Of a stretch of 64,000 nucleotides of DNA, positions 1 to 8,612 are shown in pieces; position 1 is the stretch's first letter; each line of letters begins with the position of its first letter. The notes below the pieces were generated by a model. That model was not told the origin of the DNA, searched no databases, and was given only the letters and a program-made list of their open reading frames with translations. This DNA comes from Thermodesulforhabdus norvegica. Its GTDB lineage: Bacteria; Desulfobacterota; Syntrophobacteria; Syntrophobacterales; Thermodesulforhabdaceae. The DNA is taken from positions 558,001 to 622,000 of the forward strand of contig NZ_FOUU01000001.1 of assembly GCF_900114975.1 (NCBI RefSeq), written 5' to 3'. A program made the position numbers and the translations under genes.

Positions 1-1
1 G

Positions 2-484
2 GTTATGTCCGGACAGTACGACGCTGTAATACTCGCAGCCGCCGGAATCCGCAGAATGGGTTGGGATGAGGCCATAACGGCCTATCTGGACCCTGAAGAA
101 TTTCTGCCTGCGGTGGGACAGGGAGCAATCGGCATCGAAGCAAGAAGTAATGACGAGATCACCAGGGAAATTCTGAGGCCTCTCCACGACGAAGCCACGG
201 CCAGGGCAGTTGAAGCAGAGCGAAGCTTTTTAAGAACCCTCGAAGGAGGGTGTCAGGTTCCCATAGGAGCACACTGCTTCGTTGAAAGCGGACGGCTCCG
301 CATAATCGGCATGGTTTCATCTATTGACGGATCAAGCATGTATCGCGAAGAGGTCGTGGGTTTATGGAGCGAAGCCGAAGAACTGGGTCGGAACCTGGCA
401 ATGCGCATTTTGCAGGCGGGAGCAAAAGCCGTGCTGGACGAAATCTATGCCGCCTTGCCGAAAAAGGGAACCTTCTATGAGTAA
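2..484 (+). CDS. hemC: hydroxymethylbilane synthase, 3' part (cut by window edge)
   Basis: This is the C-terminal half (about 160 residues) of porphobilinogen deaminase, which joins four porphobilinogens into hydroxymethylbilane for tetrapyrrole synthesis in the cytosol. The segment YDAVILAAAG, then LPAVGQGAIGIEAR, and the cofactor-binding EGGCQVPIGA (the Cys that carries the dipyrromethane cofactor) are all family hallmarks. The frame is open to the window edge, so the ATG at 5 is internal and the true start lies upstream. The stop overlaps the next gene by 8 bases, so hemC and the cobA-hemD fusion are translationally coupled in one tetrapyrrole operon. The family assignment is secure. Confidence 0.96.
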   Translation, partial: VMSGQYDAVILAAAGIRRMGWDEAITAYLDPEEFLPAVGQGAIGIEARSNDEITREILRPLHDEATARAVEAERSFLRTLEGGCQVPIGAHCFVESGRLRIIGMVSSIDGSSMYREEVVGLWSEAEELGRNLAMRILQAGAKAVLDEIYAALPKKGTFYE

Positions 485-2012
485 AGCAATTACCGGTAAG
501 GTATATTTAGTGGGTGCAGGACCCGGCGACCCGGGCCTGATCACCGTTAAGGGGCTAGACCTGATCGCTCAGGCCGACTGCATAATTTACGACTATCTGG
601 CCAATGAAGCGTTGCTATCCCACGCTCGCCCGAATGCGGAAAAGATTTACGTGGGCAAGCAGGGCGGTCGTCATTCCATGAGCCAGGAAGAGATAAACAG
701 GCTTCTCGTGGAAAAAGGCCGATACCTTAAGGTAGTGCGCCTGAAAGGAGGCGATCCTTTTGTTTTCGGGCGGGGCGGAGAAGAAGCGGAAGTTCTGAAA
801 GAGGCGGGTATCCCTTTTGAGGTCGTCCCGGGAGTAACTTCGGCAGTTGCGGCCCCTGCATATGCCGGCATCCCTCTTTCACACAGAGACTTCACGGCTT
901 CAATAGCCTTTGTCACCGGTCACGAACGTGAAGACCGGCAGGACTCTAAGGTAAACTGGAAGGCTCTGGCAGAACTTAAAGGCACACTGGCTTTCTTCAT
1001 GGGAGTAAAAAACTTACCCTACATTGTGGACCGACTGATTCACTACGGCGCCCCGAAGGATACACCCGTAGCCGTTATCAGGTGGGGAACCACGCCGAGG
1101 CAGAAGTCGGTCACGGGAACGCTGGGCGATATTGTGGAGCGAGTAAAGGAGGCAGGGATTACCCCGCCTGCCATAATCGTCGTGGGTTCTGTGGTAACGC
1201 TGAGAGACCGGCTGAATTGGTTTGAAACCAGGCCGCTTTTTGGAAAAAGAATTATCATCACAAGAACCCGCACACAGGCAAGCGAGCTCCGACGCGAGCT
1301 GGAGGCTCTGGGAGCCGACTGCATAGAGTTTCCCACCATAGAAATTATCGATCCTCCTTCGTGGGATGCCGTAGACGAGGCCTGCAAAAACCTCGAAAGC
1401 TACGACTGGGTCATTTTCACAAGCGTTAACGGCGTTGATCGGTTTTTCGACAGGCTTCTGTATCACGGCCTGGACGGCCGGGCTCTTGGAAAATGCAGGA
1501 TTGCGGCCATAGGGCCGGCAACGGCCCGAAGGCTTCAGAACTACTTCATAAGAGCCGACGTTATACCGGATGGCTACAGAGCAGAAGAACTGATAAAGGC
1601 CCTTCCGGAGGAGCAGATAAAAAGAGCGAAGGTCTTAATACCTCGTGCCCTGGTTGCAAGAGACCTTCTTCCGGAAACTCTGAAGGACATGGGCGCTCAT
1701 GTAGATGTCGTACCGGTCTATCAGACAGTGAGGGCTTCGGGAGAAAGAGCCCGGGAAACGGCGGAAATGCTTAAAGAGGGCTCTATTGACTTCATCACCT
1801 TTACATCATCTTCAACGGTAACCAACTTCGTTTCCATTATGGAACCCTGGGGGGGTGTATCCCTTTTACGAGATGTAAAGGTCGCATCCATCGGGCCAAT
1901 AACCACGGAAACGGCGCATTCACTGGGCATAAAAGTCACGATAACGGCCCGAGAATACACCATAAGAGGCCTTGTTGAAGCCATCACGGAATTCTTTACC
2001 GCCCGGGTTTAA
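477..2012 (+). CDS. cobA-hemD: uroporphyrinogen-III C-methyltransferase / uroporphyrinogen-III synthase fusion
   Basis: This is a 511-residue fusion. Residues 1 to about 245 are a SAM-dependent uroporphyrinogen-III methyltransferase (glycine-rich VYLVGAGPGDPGLITVKG at the N-terminus, then VVRLKGGDPFVFGRGGEE and VVPGVTSA), which makes precorrin-2. Residues of about 250 to 511 are uroporphyrinogen-III synthase (ITRTRTQASEL, then FTSVNGVDRFF and FTSSSTVTNF). One chain would therefore cyclise hydroxymethylbilane and methylate the product toward sirohaem or cobalamin. I chose ATG 477 because MSKAITGKVYLVGAG is the normal domain start; an upstream start at 324 would only read through hemC out of frame. 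The fusion is common in anaerobes. Sirohaem would suit a sulfite-reducing organism, but that link is inference. Confidence 0.95.
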   Translation: MSKAITGKVYLVGAGPGDPGLITVKGLDLIAQADCIIYDYLANEALLSHARPNAEKIYVGKQGGRHSMSQEEINRLLVEKGRYLKVVRLKGGDPFVFGRGGEEAEVLKEAGIPFEVVPGVTSAVAAPAYAGIPLSHRDFTASIAFVTGHEREDRQDSKVNWKALAELKGTLAFFMGVKNLPYIVDRLIHYGAPKDTPVAVIRWGTTPRQKSVTGTLGDIVERVKEAGITPPAIIVVGSVVTLRDRLNWFETRPLFGKRIIITRTRTQASELRRELEALGADCIEFPTIEIIDPPSWDAVDEACKNLESYDWVIFTSVNGVDRFFDRLLYHGLDGRALGKCRIAAIGPATARRLQNYFIRADVIPDGYRAEELIKALPEEQIKRAKVLIPRALVARDLLPETLKDMGAHVDVVPVYQTVRASGERARETAEMLKEGSIDFITFTSSSTVTNFVSIMEPWGGVSLLRDVKVASIGPITTETAHSLGIKVTITAREYTIRGLVEAITEFFTARV

Positions 2013-2154
2013 ACATTCCTTTCAAAGTCAAAGAATCAACGAAAATTACCGTGCCGACGTAAATTGCCGGCAGCGCCTTTATTAAGAGAAGCAAAGCTAT
2101 TTCACCGCCCTGTAAAAATCTCGATGTTCCTCCCGTAGTCCGTTTCTGTCACGC

Positions 2155-2181
2155 TTGACTCCTGCAAGCTGATAATATAAT
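2155..2181 (+). promoter_or_regulatory. candidate sigma70-type promoter for nfnAB
   Basis: TTGACT (2155-2160) and TATAAT (2176-2181) are separated by 15 bases in an AT-rich stretch about 100 bases before nfnA. The -10 hexamer is perfect, but the spacing is shorter than the usual 17, so this is a moderate prediction. The rest of the 270-base gap between hemD and nfnA shows no gene or clear terminator. Confidence 0.4.
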
Positions 2182-2283
2182 TATGTCATTAGATGTATTT
2201 TGGATTGTCATGTGTGTGTAATAAGTTACATGTATATTTGTGTACGATTTCACTTTATTGGCCCTGGCGGGAGGAGGGGGAAG

Positions 2284-3144
2284 ATGTTCAAAATTGTGGA
2301 TAAAAAGACCCTGAGCCCGTCCACAAAGCTTGTGGTCGTGAGAGCTCCCCATGTGGCAAAGCGGGCAAGGCCGGGGCAGTTCGTTATGATTCAGATTGAT
2401 GAGTCGGGAGAAAGAATTCCTCTAACCATTGCAGATTTCGACCGAAGGGCAGGAACCGTCACGATGATCTTTCAGGAAGTCGGGAAAACAACCATGCACC
2501 TCGGCACACTTCGTCCCGGAGATGAACTGTTTGCCGTAGCCGGCCCCTTAGGGCATCCGTCGGAAATAGCCCTTTACGGCAAGGTCCTGTGTATAGGCGG
2601 CGGTGTGGGTATAGCGCCCATATTCCCCATAGCAAGAGCACTCAAAGAAGCGGGTAACACGGTCCTTTCCATTATAGGAGCCAGAACAAAGGATCTTCTC
2701 TTCTGGGAAGATCGTATGGCTTCCGTTTCCGACGAGCTCATTATCTGCACCGATGATGGATCTTACGGCAGAAAAGCAGTCGTTACCCAACCACTTCAGG
2801 AAATCCTGATGAAAGAGGCATCGAATATCGCCCGGATCTGGGCAATCGGACCGGCCGTGATGATGAAGTTTGTCTGCAAAGCCACAGAACCCTACGGCAT
2901 TCCCACAATCGTCAGTCTGAACACCATCATGGTTGACGGCACGGGTATGTGCGGTAGCTGTCGTGTGGACTTAAAAGGAGAGACCAAGTTCGTCTGCGTT
3001 GACGGGCCCGAATTCGACGGACATCTTGTGAACTGGGAAAACCTCCTGATGCGACTTTGCATCTACAGGGAAGAAGAGCAACTCGCACTTAACCGATGGC
3101 TCGAGACGACTCAAGGTGTTATTGCGGCTGGAGGTAAGGCCTGA
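2284..3144 (+). CDS. nfnA: NADH-dependent ferredoxin:NADP+ oxidoreductase, subunit A (sulfide dehydrogenase SudB type)
   Basis: This 286-residue cytosolic flavoprotein is the small subunit of the electron-bifurcating NfnAB transhydrogenase. It carries the ferredoxin-NADP+ reductase FAD fold (RPGQFVMIQI near residue 35), the NAD-binding stretch GKVLCIGGGVGIAPIFPIA, and a C-terminal [2Fe-2S] site (MVDGTGMCGSCRV then KFVCVDGPEFDGHLV). I chose ATG 2284 because it follows a strong GGGAGGAGGGGG ribosome site; the open frame runs upstream, but those 28 residues have no family match. The stop shares one base with nfnB, as expected for a tight heterodimer. The older label is sulfide dehydrogenase beta subunit. 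With NfnB it couples NADH and reduced ferredoxin to NADP+ reduction. Confidence 0.93.
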   Translation: MFKIVDKKTLSPSTKLVVVRAPHVAKRARPGQFVMIQIDESGERIPLTIADFDRRAGTVTMIFQEVGKTTMHLGTLRPGDELFAVAGPLGHPSEIALYGKVLCIGGGVGIAPIFPIARALKEAGNTVLSIIGARTKDLLFWEDRMASVSDELIICTDDGSYGRKAVVTQPLQEILMKEASNIARIWAIGPAVMMKFVCKATEPYGIPTIVSLNTIMVDGTGMCGSCRVDLKGETKFVCVDGPEFDGHLVNWENLLMRLCIYREEEQLALNRWLETTQGVIAAGGKA

Positions 3145-4664
3145 TGAAGGGCTGGTATCCTCAGGTTCATTTTGGAAAGGAACGACAAAAACACTACCCC
3201 CGGTTCGTGCTCGATCTCAAGCAGAAGGAACGCATGGCAATCCCCCGGCAGGTTATGCCCGAGCAGGATCCCACGATCAGACGATACAACTTCCAGGAAG
3301 TTGCCCTGGGGTTTACATGGGAGCTGGCCCTTCAGGAGGCCGAAAGATGCCTTCAATGCGAGCATCCCAGGTGCGTTCAGGGTTGCCCTGTTGGGGTGCC
3401 GATACCGGAATTCATTCTGGCACTCAGAGAAGGCGACATAGAACGGGCGGTATCCGTAATGAAAACCAAAAATAGCCTTCCGGCCGTCTGCGGAAGGGTC
3501 TGTCCTCAGGAACTACAATGCGAAGCCCTGTGCGTCAGGGGCAAAAAGGGTCAGCCCGTCGCCATTGGGCGGCTCGAAAGATTCATCGGCGACTTCGAAT
3601 TGACGCACAGAACATGCCCGTTGAAGAAAAAAGCCGACACGGGCAGAAGGGTTGCAGTCATAGGAAGTGGCCCTGCGGGTCTTACCTGCGCAATCGATGT
3701 GGCTAAAGAAGGGCACAGGGTCGTAATTTTTGAAGCCCTTCATCTGCCGGGCGGTGTGCTCGTTTACGGAATTCCCGAATTCCGACTGCCTAAAGAGGTG
3801 GTGCGCAGCGAGATACAATACGCCGCGGAGTGCCTTGAAATCGAAATCCGCACAAATCACGTAATAGGGAAAACCCTTACAGTTGATGATCTTCTCGGGG
3901 AATACGACGCCGTCTTTATCGGAACGGGTGCAGGATTGCCTATTTTCCTTGAAATACCGGGAACCAACCTTATCGGTGTAATGAGTGCCAACGAATTTTT
4001 AACCCGAGTAAACCTCATGAAGGGCTACCTCTTTCCCGATTACGACACTCCGGTAAAGGTGGGCAAAAAGGTTTGTGTCATCGGAGCGGGAAATGTGGCC
4101 ATGGATGCCGCAAGATGTGCGGTAAGGCTTCAATATCTCAGGGCAAAGAGGGAAGGATGGAAGGAACCCGGTCGGGTATCCATAATCTACCGGAGATCAC
4201 GGGAAGAGATTCCCGCCAGGGCCGAAGAAGTTCACCATGCGGAAGAAGAAGGCGTGGTATTTGAGCTGCTCACGGCCCCCGTTGAAATTCTCGGGGGTCC
4301 GGATCAGCGCGTTCGGGCGCTGAAATGCGTCAGGATGGAATTGGGAGAGCCGGATTCCTCAGGTAGGCGAAGACCCGTACCCATCGAGGGATCAGAATTC
4401 GAAATCGAAGCCGACATGGTCATATTCGCTCTCGGTACCTCACCCAACCCGATGGTCTTTAATGAGGCTCCGGGCCTGGAGAGAACCAAACACGGAACAG
4501 TGGTTATGAAGGATCCTGAAAAATGCAGAACCACCCTTCCCCGGGTGTGGGCCGGGGGCGATATCGTTACCGGAGCCGCAACCGTTGTCAGCGCCATGGG
4601 TGCGGGAAAGCGAGCAGCAGCGGACATTAACAGGTTTCTTACCGCAAAGGAACAGAACTGGTAA
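3144..4664 (+). CDS. nfnB: NADH-dependent ferredoxin:NADP+ oxidoreductase, subunit B (GltD/SudA type)
   Basis: This 506-residue large subunit of NfnAB was formerly annotated as homotetrameric glutamate synthase small chain. The N-terminal part has two [4Fe-4S] cysteine groups (ERCLQCEHPRCVQGCPV near residues 70-85, and CGRVCPQELQCEALCVRG). A first nucleotide-binding fold follows (RRVAVIGSGPAGLTCAIDVA), then a second (KKVCVIGAGNVAMDAARCA), and a C-terminal GD motif (VWAGGDIVTGAATVV). It starts on the last base of the nfnA stop. It holds the bifurcating FAD and the NADPH site. No glutamate synthase large chain lies nearby, which supports Nfn rather than GltD. Confidence 0.93.
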   Translation: MKGWYPQVHFGKERQKHYPRFVLDLKQKERMAIPRQVMPEQDPTIRRYNFQEVALGFTWELALQEAERCLQCEHPRCVQGCPVGVPIPEFILALREGDIERAVSVMKTKNSLPAVCGRVCPQELQCEALCVRGKKGQPVAIGRLERFIGDFELTHRTCPLKKKADTGRRVAVIGSGPAGLTCAIDVAKEGHRVVIFEALHLPGGVLVYGIPEFRLPKEVVRSEIQYAAECLEIEIRTNHVIGKTLTVDDLLGEYDAVFIGTGAGLPIFLEIPGTNLIGVMSANEFLTRVNLMKGYLFPDYDTPVKVGKKVCVIGAGNVAMDAARCAVRLQYLRAKREGWKEPGRVSIIYRRSREEIPARAEEVHHAEEEGVVFELLTAPVEILGGPDQRVRALKCVRMELGEPDSSGRRRPVPIEGSEFEIEADMVIFALGTSPNPMVFNEAPGLERTKHGTVVMKDPEKCRTTLPRVWAGGDIVTGAATVVSAMGAGKRAAADINRFLTAKEQNW

Positions 4665-4676
4665 ACAAAGGCGTTT

Positions 4677-5993
4677 TCAGGCCATCACCACCTTTTCACG
4701 TCCTTCTTTTACATACCGGGTGGCATTCCGGGTATCCACGACCAGCCCGGCATGTCGTACAATCCAGTCGTAATCGTAGGACGAGTGATCGGTTACTATA
4801 ACGACGGCGTCAACACTCTCAAGAAACTCCTCCGTCAGTTCAACGGCTTCCATGGAGAAGGCGTACTTTCTTGTGGGTTTGAGCTTTGGAATAAGCGGAT
4901 CGTGATAACTGACGGATGCACCCAATTTCATAAGCATATCCATAATGGGATAGGCAGGAGATTCTCTATCATCATCGACATCCTTTTTGTAGGCTATTCC
5001 GAGTATGAGTATTTTGCTACCCTTCAGACATCTTCCCCGATCGTTTAAGGCTTCCATAATGCGCTCGACCACATACCGGGGCATAGATACGTTGATTTCT
5101 CCTGCCAGTTCAATGAAGCGAGCCGTAAGCCCGTATTCTCGAGCCTTCCAGGAAAGATAAAAAGGATCAACGGGTATGCAGTGTCCTCCAAGACCCGGAC
5201 CGGGATAAAAGGGCGTGAAGCCAAAAGGCTTTGTTGACGCCGCCTCGATAACTTCCCAGATGTTTACTCCCATTCGGTGGGCCAGGATCTTCATTTCGTT
5301 TACCAGAGCAATATTTACACTCCTGTAAATGTTTTCCAGCAGCTTGGCAAACTCGGCAACCTTTGTAGACGAAACGGGCACAATCTTACCCGATATCTTC
5401 TCGTAAAACGCCGATATGACCTTGAGACACCGGGGGGTTATGCCGCTCACTATCTTGGGAATGTTCCCCGAATGGTACACGGGATTGCCCGGGTCTTCAC
5501 GCTCCGGGGAATAACCGAGGAAAAAATCCCTACCCACCAGAAGGCCCGTTTGCCTGAAAAGGGGAAGAAGGAGTTCCTCGGTCGTTCCGGGATAAGAGGT
5601 ACTTTCAAGAACCACCGCCTGGCCGGGTCTGAGCTTTCCGGCAATATCCTCTGCGGTTTTCACCACGTAGCTCAGATCGGGTTCCCTGTTGGGTGAAAGC
5701 GGTGTGGGAACACAAATCAAAATACAGTCCGGCTCATTCAGCCTGGAAAAATCATCGGTAACGTCCAGCAGGCCTTTCCGTCTAAGGTTCCGAATTCGCT
5801 CGGGATCGATATGTCGAATATAGGTTTCCCCCCGACGAAGCAAATTCACCTTTTGACCGTCTATGTCAAACCCGATGATCGGAAAGCCGCATTCGGCACA
5901 TCTGAGAAGCAGAGGCAATCCCACATAGCCGAGGCCTATAACGCCTATCTTCGACGAACGGGCCTCGATTTTTCTCAGAAGGTCCGATTCCAT
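4677..5993 (-). CDS. UDP-N-acetylglucosamine/mannosamine 6-dehydrogenase (WbpA/WecC family)
   Basis: This 438-residue nucleotide-sugar dehydrogenase oxidises the C6 hydroxyl of a UDP-N-acetylhexosamine to a carboxylate with two NAD+, feeding surface polysaccharide synthesis. The N-terminal Rossmann fold (IGVIGLGYVGLPLLL) and the catalytic cysteine motif GLGGHCIPVDPFYLSWKA are clear; the latter is typical of the N-acetyl sugar branch rather than UDP-glucose dehydrogenase. The C-terminal domain has ILGIAYKKDVDDDRESPA. It is last in a minus-strand run with waaA, larB and an unknown gene, and it converges on nfnB with 12 bases between stops. The exact sugar cannot be read from the sequence. Confidence 0.9.
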   Translation of the reverse strand: MESDLLRKIEARSSKIGVIGLGYVGLPLLLRCAECGFPIIGFDIDGQKVNLLRRGETYIRHIDPERIRNLRRKGLLDVTDDFSRLNEPDCILICVPTPLSPNREPDLSYVVKTAEDIAGKLRPGQAVVLESTSYPGTTEELLLPLFRQTGLLVGRDFFLGYSPEREDPGNPVYHSGNIPKIVSGITPRCLKVISAFYEKISGKIVPVSSTKVAEFAKLLENIYRSVNIALVNEMKILAHRMGVNIWEVIEAASTKPFGFTPFYPGPGLGGHCIPVDPFYLSWKAREYGLTARFIELAGEINVSMPRYVVERIMEALNDRGRCLKGSKILILGIAYKKDVDDDRESPAYPIMDMLMKLGASVSYHDPLIPKLKPTRKYAFSMEAVELTEEFLESVDAVVIVTDHSSYDYDWIVRHAGLVVDTRNATRYVKEGREKVVMA

Positions 5994-6008
5994 AAAATCT
6001 CTTCGCCC

Positions 6009-6440
6009 TTACCAGTCAAGCGGTATAAGCTTCATTACTTCGTGATGCACGAGATAATAGAGTTCCTCATCCGTCCCGTAAATGTCGATCACGCACTTAT
6101 GGTCTATGAGTTTTTCCAGAATCCAGGCGGTAACATAGAGGCTTACAAAGTGAGGTCGGGGAACGAGGTTTCTAATTTCCGCCGTCTGATACTTAATGTC
6201 GAACTCGTCGGCCGTCAGAAGATTTTGAAGACACAGGTTTATCTGCCTTTCCAGTTCTATCTTGCTGGTCGTTTCAACGGCCTTGGCCTCTATCAGTCTG
6301 GTTGTAATCCTTTCGCTGAGGTCATCGAGGTGTTTCTTCAGAAGTCGCAGTGCCTTCATCTTCTGAGCTTCTTTGGCATGATCGAGCTTCGAGATCACTG
6401 CGGCTTCTTTCCCATCGGGTCTGAAATCTCCTCTCGCCAT
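6009..6440 (-). CDS. unknown conserved-looking protein, 143 residues
   Basis: I do not recognise this family. The protein is soluble, mostly helical and charged in its N-terminal two thirds (LDHAKEAQKMKALRLLKKHL, then ISERITTRLIEAK-like helices), and ends with an aromatic HHEVMKLIPLDW tail. I chose ATG 6440 because GGAAGGGGG sits just before it; an ATG 18 bases upstream would place that ribosome site inside the gene. It lies between larB and the UDP-sugar dehydrogenase on the same strand. The larB frame runs 119 bases into it, which is discussed as a finding. No function can be assigned. Confidence 0.7.
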   Translation of the reverse strand: MARGDFRPDGKEAAVISKLDHAKEAQKMKALRLLKKHLDDLSERITTRLIEAKAVETTSKIELERQINLCLQNLLTADEFDIKYQTAEIRNLVPRPHFVSLYVTAWILEKLIDHKCVIDIYGTDEELYYLVHHEVMKLIPLDW

Positions 6441-7206
6441 CTTCCCACCCCCTTCCAAGGGCTATGCGTCTGTGTATAACAGATGCCACATACCCCCCTC
6501 CAAAGCCATTGTCAATATTTACGACAACAATACCCGGGACACAGGTGGTCAACATGGCAAGCAGAGGCGCTATACCGTTGAAGTGGGACCCGTAGCCAAC
6601 ACTTGTGGGCACTGCTACCACAGGGCCTTCAACAAGGCCGGCGACAACACTGGGAAGCGCTCCTTCCATACCGGCTACGACAACCCATGCAGAAGCCCCG
6701 CATACTTCTTCCCGAATGTCCAGCAATCTGTGAAGTCCTGCAACCCCAACATCATAAAATCTTCTGACCTGACTACCCATAAGCTCTGCCGTCAATGCCG
6801 CTTCCTCGGCAACGGGTATATCGAGTGTTCCGCCCGTAAGAACGGCAATGTAACCATTGGGAATAGAAGGAATTTCCGAATTCTGAAGTATCCATACCCG
6901 CGCATCTGCATGATAACGGGCTTCGGGGAAGGCATGATTCAGGATTTCTGCATTTTGACGGTCCAGCCTGGTTATAAGTACATTACTGCCCCTGCGGGCC
7001 ATGGACTCGACAATAGCACGGAGATGTTCCGCTTTTTTCCCCTCGCCGTAAATTACTTCGGGAAAACCCCGCCTGAGGGCACGGTGATGATCTATACGGG
7101 CAAAAGAAAGATTTTCGTAAGGCAGCTCTTTGAGAAAAGACATAACCTCATCGATACCGACATTCCCCTTCCGATACTCCTCAAGAAGCCTGCGAAGTCT
7201 TTCCAT
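6322..7206 (-). CDS. larB: pyridinium-3,5-biscarboxylic acid mononucleotide synthase, with 3' overrun
   Basis: LarB carboxylates nicotinic acid adenine dinucleotide and releases AMP, the first step of the nickel-pincer cofactor of lactate racemase and related enzymes. The PurE-like C-terminal half is clear: LTGGTLDIPVAEEAALTAEL, the catalytic Cys region EEVCGASAWVVVAGMEGALP, and VPTSVGYGSHFNG with VVNIDNGFGGGYVAS. ATG 7206 follows GGAGG at six bases. The chain is 294 residues, but the recognisable domain ends near residue 245. The last 49 residues are arginine- and serine-rich and lie over the start of the next gene, so they are probably an unevolved read-through or the result of a frameshift. 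No larC or larE is in the window. Confidence 0.9.
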   Translation of the reverse strand: MERLRRLLEEYRKGNVGIDEVMSFLKELPYENLSFARIDHHRALRRGFPEVIYGEGKKAEHLRAIVESMARRGSNVLITRLDRQNAEILNHAFPEARYHADARVWILQNSEIPSIPNGYIAVLTGGTLDIPVAEEAALTAELMGSQVRRFYDVGVAGLHRLLDIREEVCGASAWVVVAGMEGALPSVVAGLVEGPVVAVPTSVGYGSHFNGIAPLLAMLTTCVPGIVVVNIDNGFGGGYVASVIHRRIALGRGWEDGERRFQTRWERSRSDLEARSCQRSSEDEGTATSEETPR

Positions 7207-7216
7207 AAAACCTCCA

Positions 7217-8548
7217 TCACGAAAGAATTTCCATGATCCGGGCGGCGCAGATTTTCGAAACACCTGCAAGTTCACCCATTAAGGCGTGAACAACGGCTTC
7301 ATCGATCTTTCTCCTGTGCAACCCTTTAAGGGCAGCCTTAACGGCAGAATAAAGTTCGGAAAGATTTTCTACCCGAATTCCGGCGCCCGCCTTTTCCAGC
7401 AGATCCGCTTCACGGGATACTTTAAACACATGAGGGCCAAAAATCACGGGACACCCCCACACAACGGGTTCTACAATGTTATGGCCTCCGATCTTCTCAA
7501 AGGTTCCACCACAAAAGGCAAGGTCGGCCAGGGAATAGAGCTCAAAGAGATGACCGACGGTGTCAACAATTATAATCTGCCTTCTTATCTCGTCTTCCCG
7601 GTCCAAACTACCGCAACGGGGATTGAGATAAGCAGAAAGCCGCCGGGCAGGAACACCGGCACGGGCACATTCCCTTTCCAGCTCCGAAACCCTTTTGCCG
7701 TGCCTGGGGGCCAGAATGCAAACGAGCTCGGCAAATTCGGCAAAAAGATCCACGGCGAGTTCAGCAAAAGCCCGACACTCCTGCCCTCTTAAACTCCCCG
7801 CAACCATGACGGGCACACCATCGGCAACGGGCAATAGGCCTTTCCACTTTTTATAAACCTCAGATAGTCTGCCCACCTGTTCTGCCAGCAGATCGTATTT
7901 CGTGGATCCAACAACTTCCACCCTTTGAAAATCGGCCCCTAAAGAGATCGCACGGGTTCGATCTCTTTCATGGACCATTCCCATCCAGGAAAAGTGAGAG
8001 AAAACCCCACGGAACAGGCCACCGCAAAGCCGGTAAAGGCGAAAGGAAGGGGAAGAAATCCGTCCGTTACAGAGTACTGCAGGGATTGATCTTTCCGCAA
8101 GCGAAAGAATCGTTGCAGGCCAATAGTCTGCTTCGAACAACACATACAGAGACGGCTTAAGGGAGTTCAGAAAATTAGCTACGGCAGGGAGAACATCAAA
8201 AGGTGCAGGAACGGCGAGCACCTTATCCTCTGCAAGAGCCTTAACCCTGCGGAAACCGGCCGGAGTTCCCGTTGAGATAATCACGGATCCGGAGAATCCC
8301 ATTTCGTTTAAGCTTTTTATTACCGGAAGAATGCCCGTGATTTCTCCTACTGAAGCCCCGTGAAAAAGAATTCTGGGTTCAGGGAGAGAGACCCCTCTTT
8401 CGGCCGACCACCGGCGCCCATCCCAGAAGAACGCCTCATCATTGCCACGAAGGGTTCTATATGATACGTAAAGTCCTGCCAGAACGGGACCCGTTGCAGC
8501 GTACAGCCTTCCGGGAAGCGAAGAGAGGTATTTATTTTTTGTTGTCAT
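7217..8548 (-). CDS. waaA: 3-deoxy-D-manno-octulosonic acid (Kdo) transferase
   Basis: This 443-residue GT30 enzyme transfers Kdo from CMP-Kdo to lipid IVA at the inner membrane. The N-terminal basic/hydrophobic segment suits membrane attachment. Key segments are LFHGASVGEITGILPVIKSL (acceptor-side motif with the catalytic Glu), the GTPAGFRRVKAL and VLFEADYWPATILSLA region, and the donor-site FCGGTFEKIGGHNIVEPVVWG. It starts the minus-strand run and is followed by larB after 10 bases. Its presence shows an LPS-bearing (Gram-negative type) envelope. The family call is secure; mono- or bifunctionality is not visible. Confidence 0.93.
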   Translation of the reverse strand: MTTKNKYLSSLPGRLYAATGPVLAGLYVSYRTLRGNDEAFFWDGRRWSAERGVSLPEPRILFHGASVGEITGILPVIKSLNEMGFSGSVIISTGTPAGFRRVKALAEDKVLAVPAPFDVLPAVANFLNSLKPSLYVLFEADYWPATILSLAERSIPAVLCNGRISSPSFRLYRLCGGLFRGVFSHFSWMGMVHERDRTRAISLGADFQRVEVVGSTKYDLLAEQVGRLSEVYKKWKGLLPVADGVPVMVAGSLRGQECRAFAELAVDLFAEFAELVCILAPRHGKRVSELERECARAGVPARRLSAYLNPRCGSLDREDEIRRQIIIVDTVGHLFELYSLADLAFCGGTFEKIGGHNIVEPVVWGCPVIFGPHVFKVSREADLLEKAGAGIRVENLSELYSAVKAALKGLHRRKIDEAVVHALMGELAGVSKICAARIMEILS

Positions 8549-8612
8549 TTGCTTTGGCCTCGACTAATGAATTTAAAACAGGGTGACAAAAAGGATTGCA
8601 CGAGAGGACGCC

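Noticed and set aside
3144-4664. Glutamate synthase small chain
   Set aside because: No large chain is nearby, and the preceding SudB/NfnA gene shares one base with it, which fits NfnAB.
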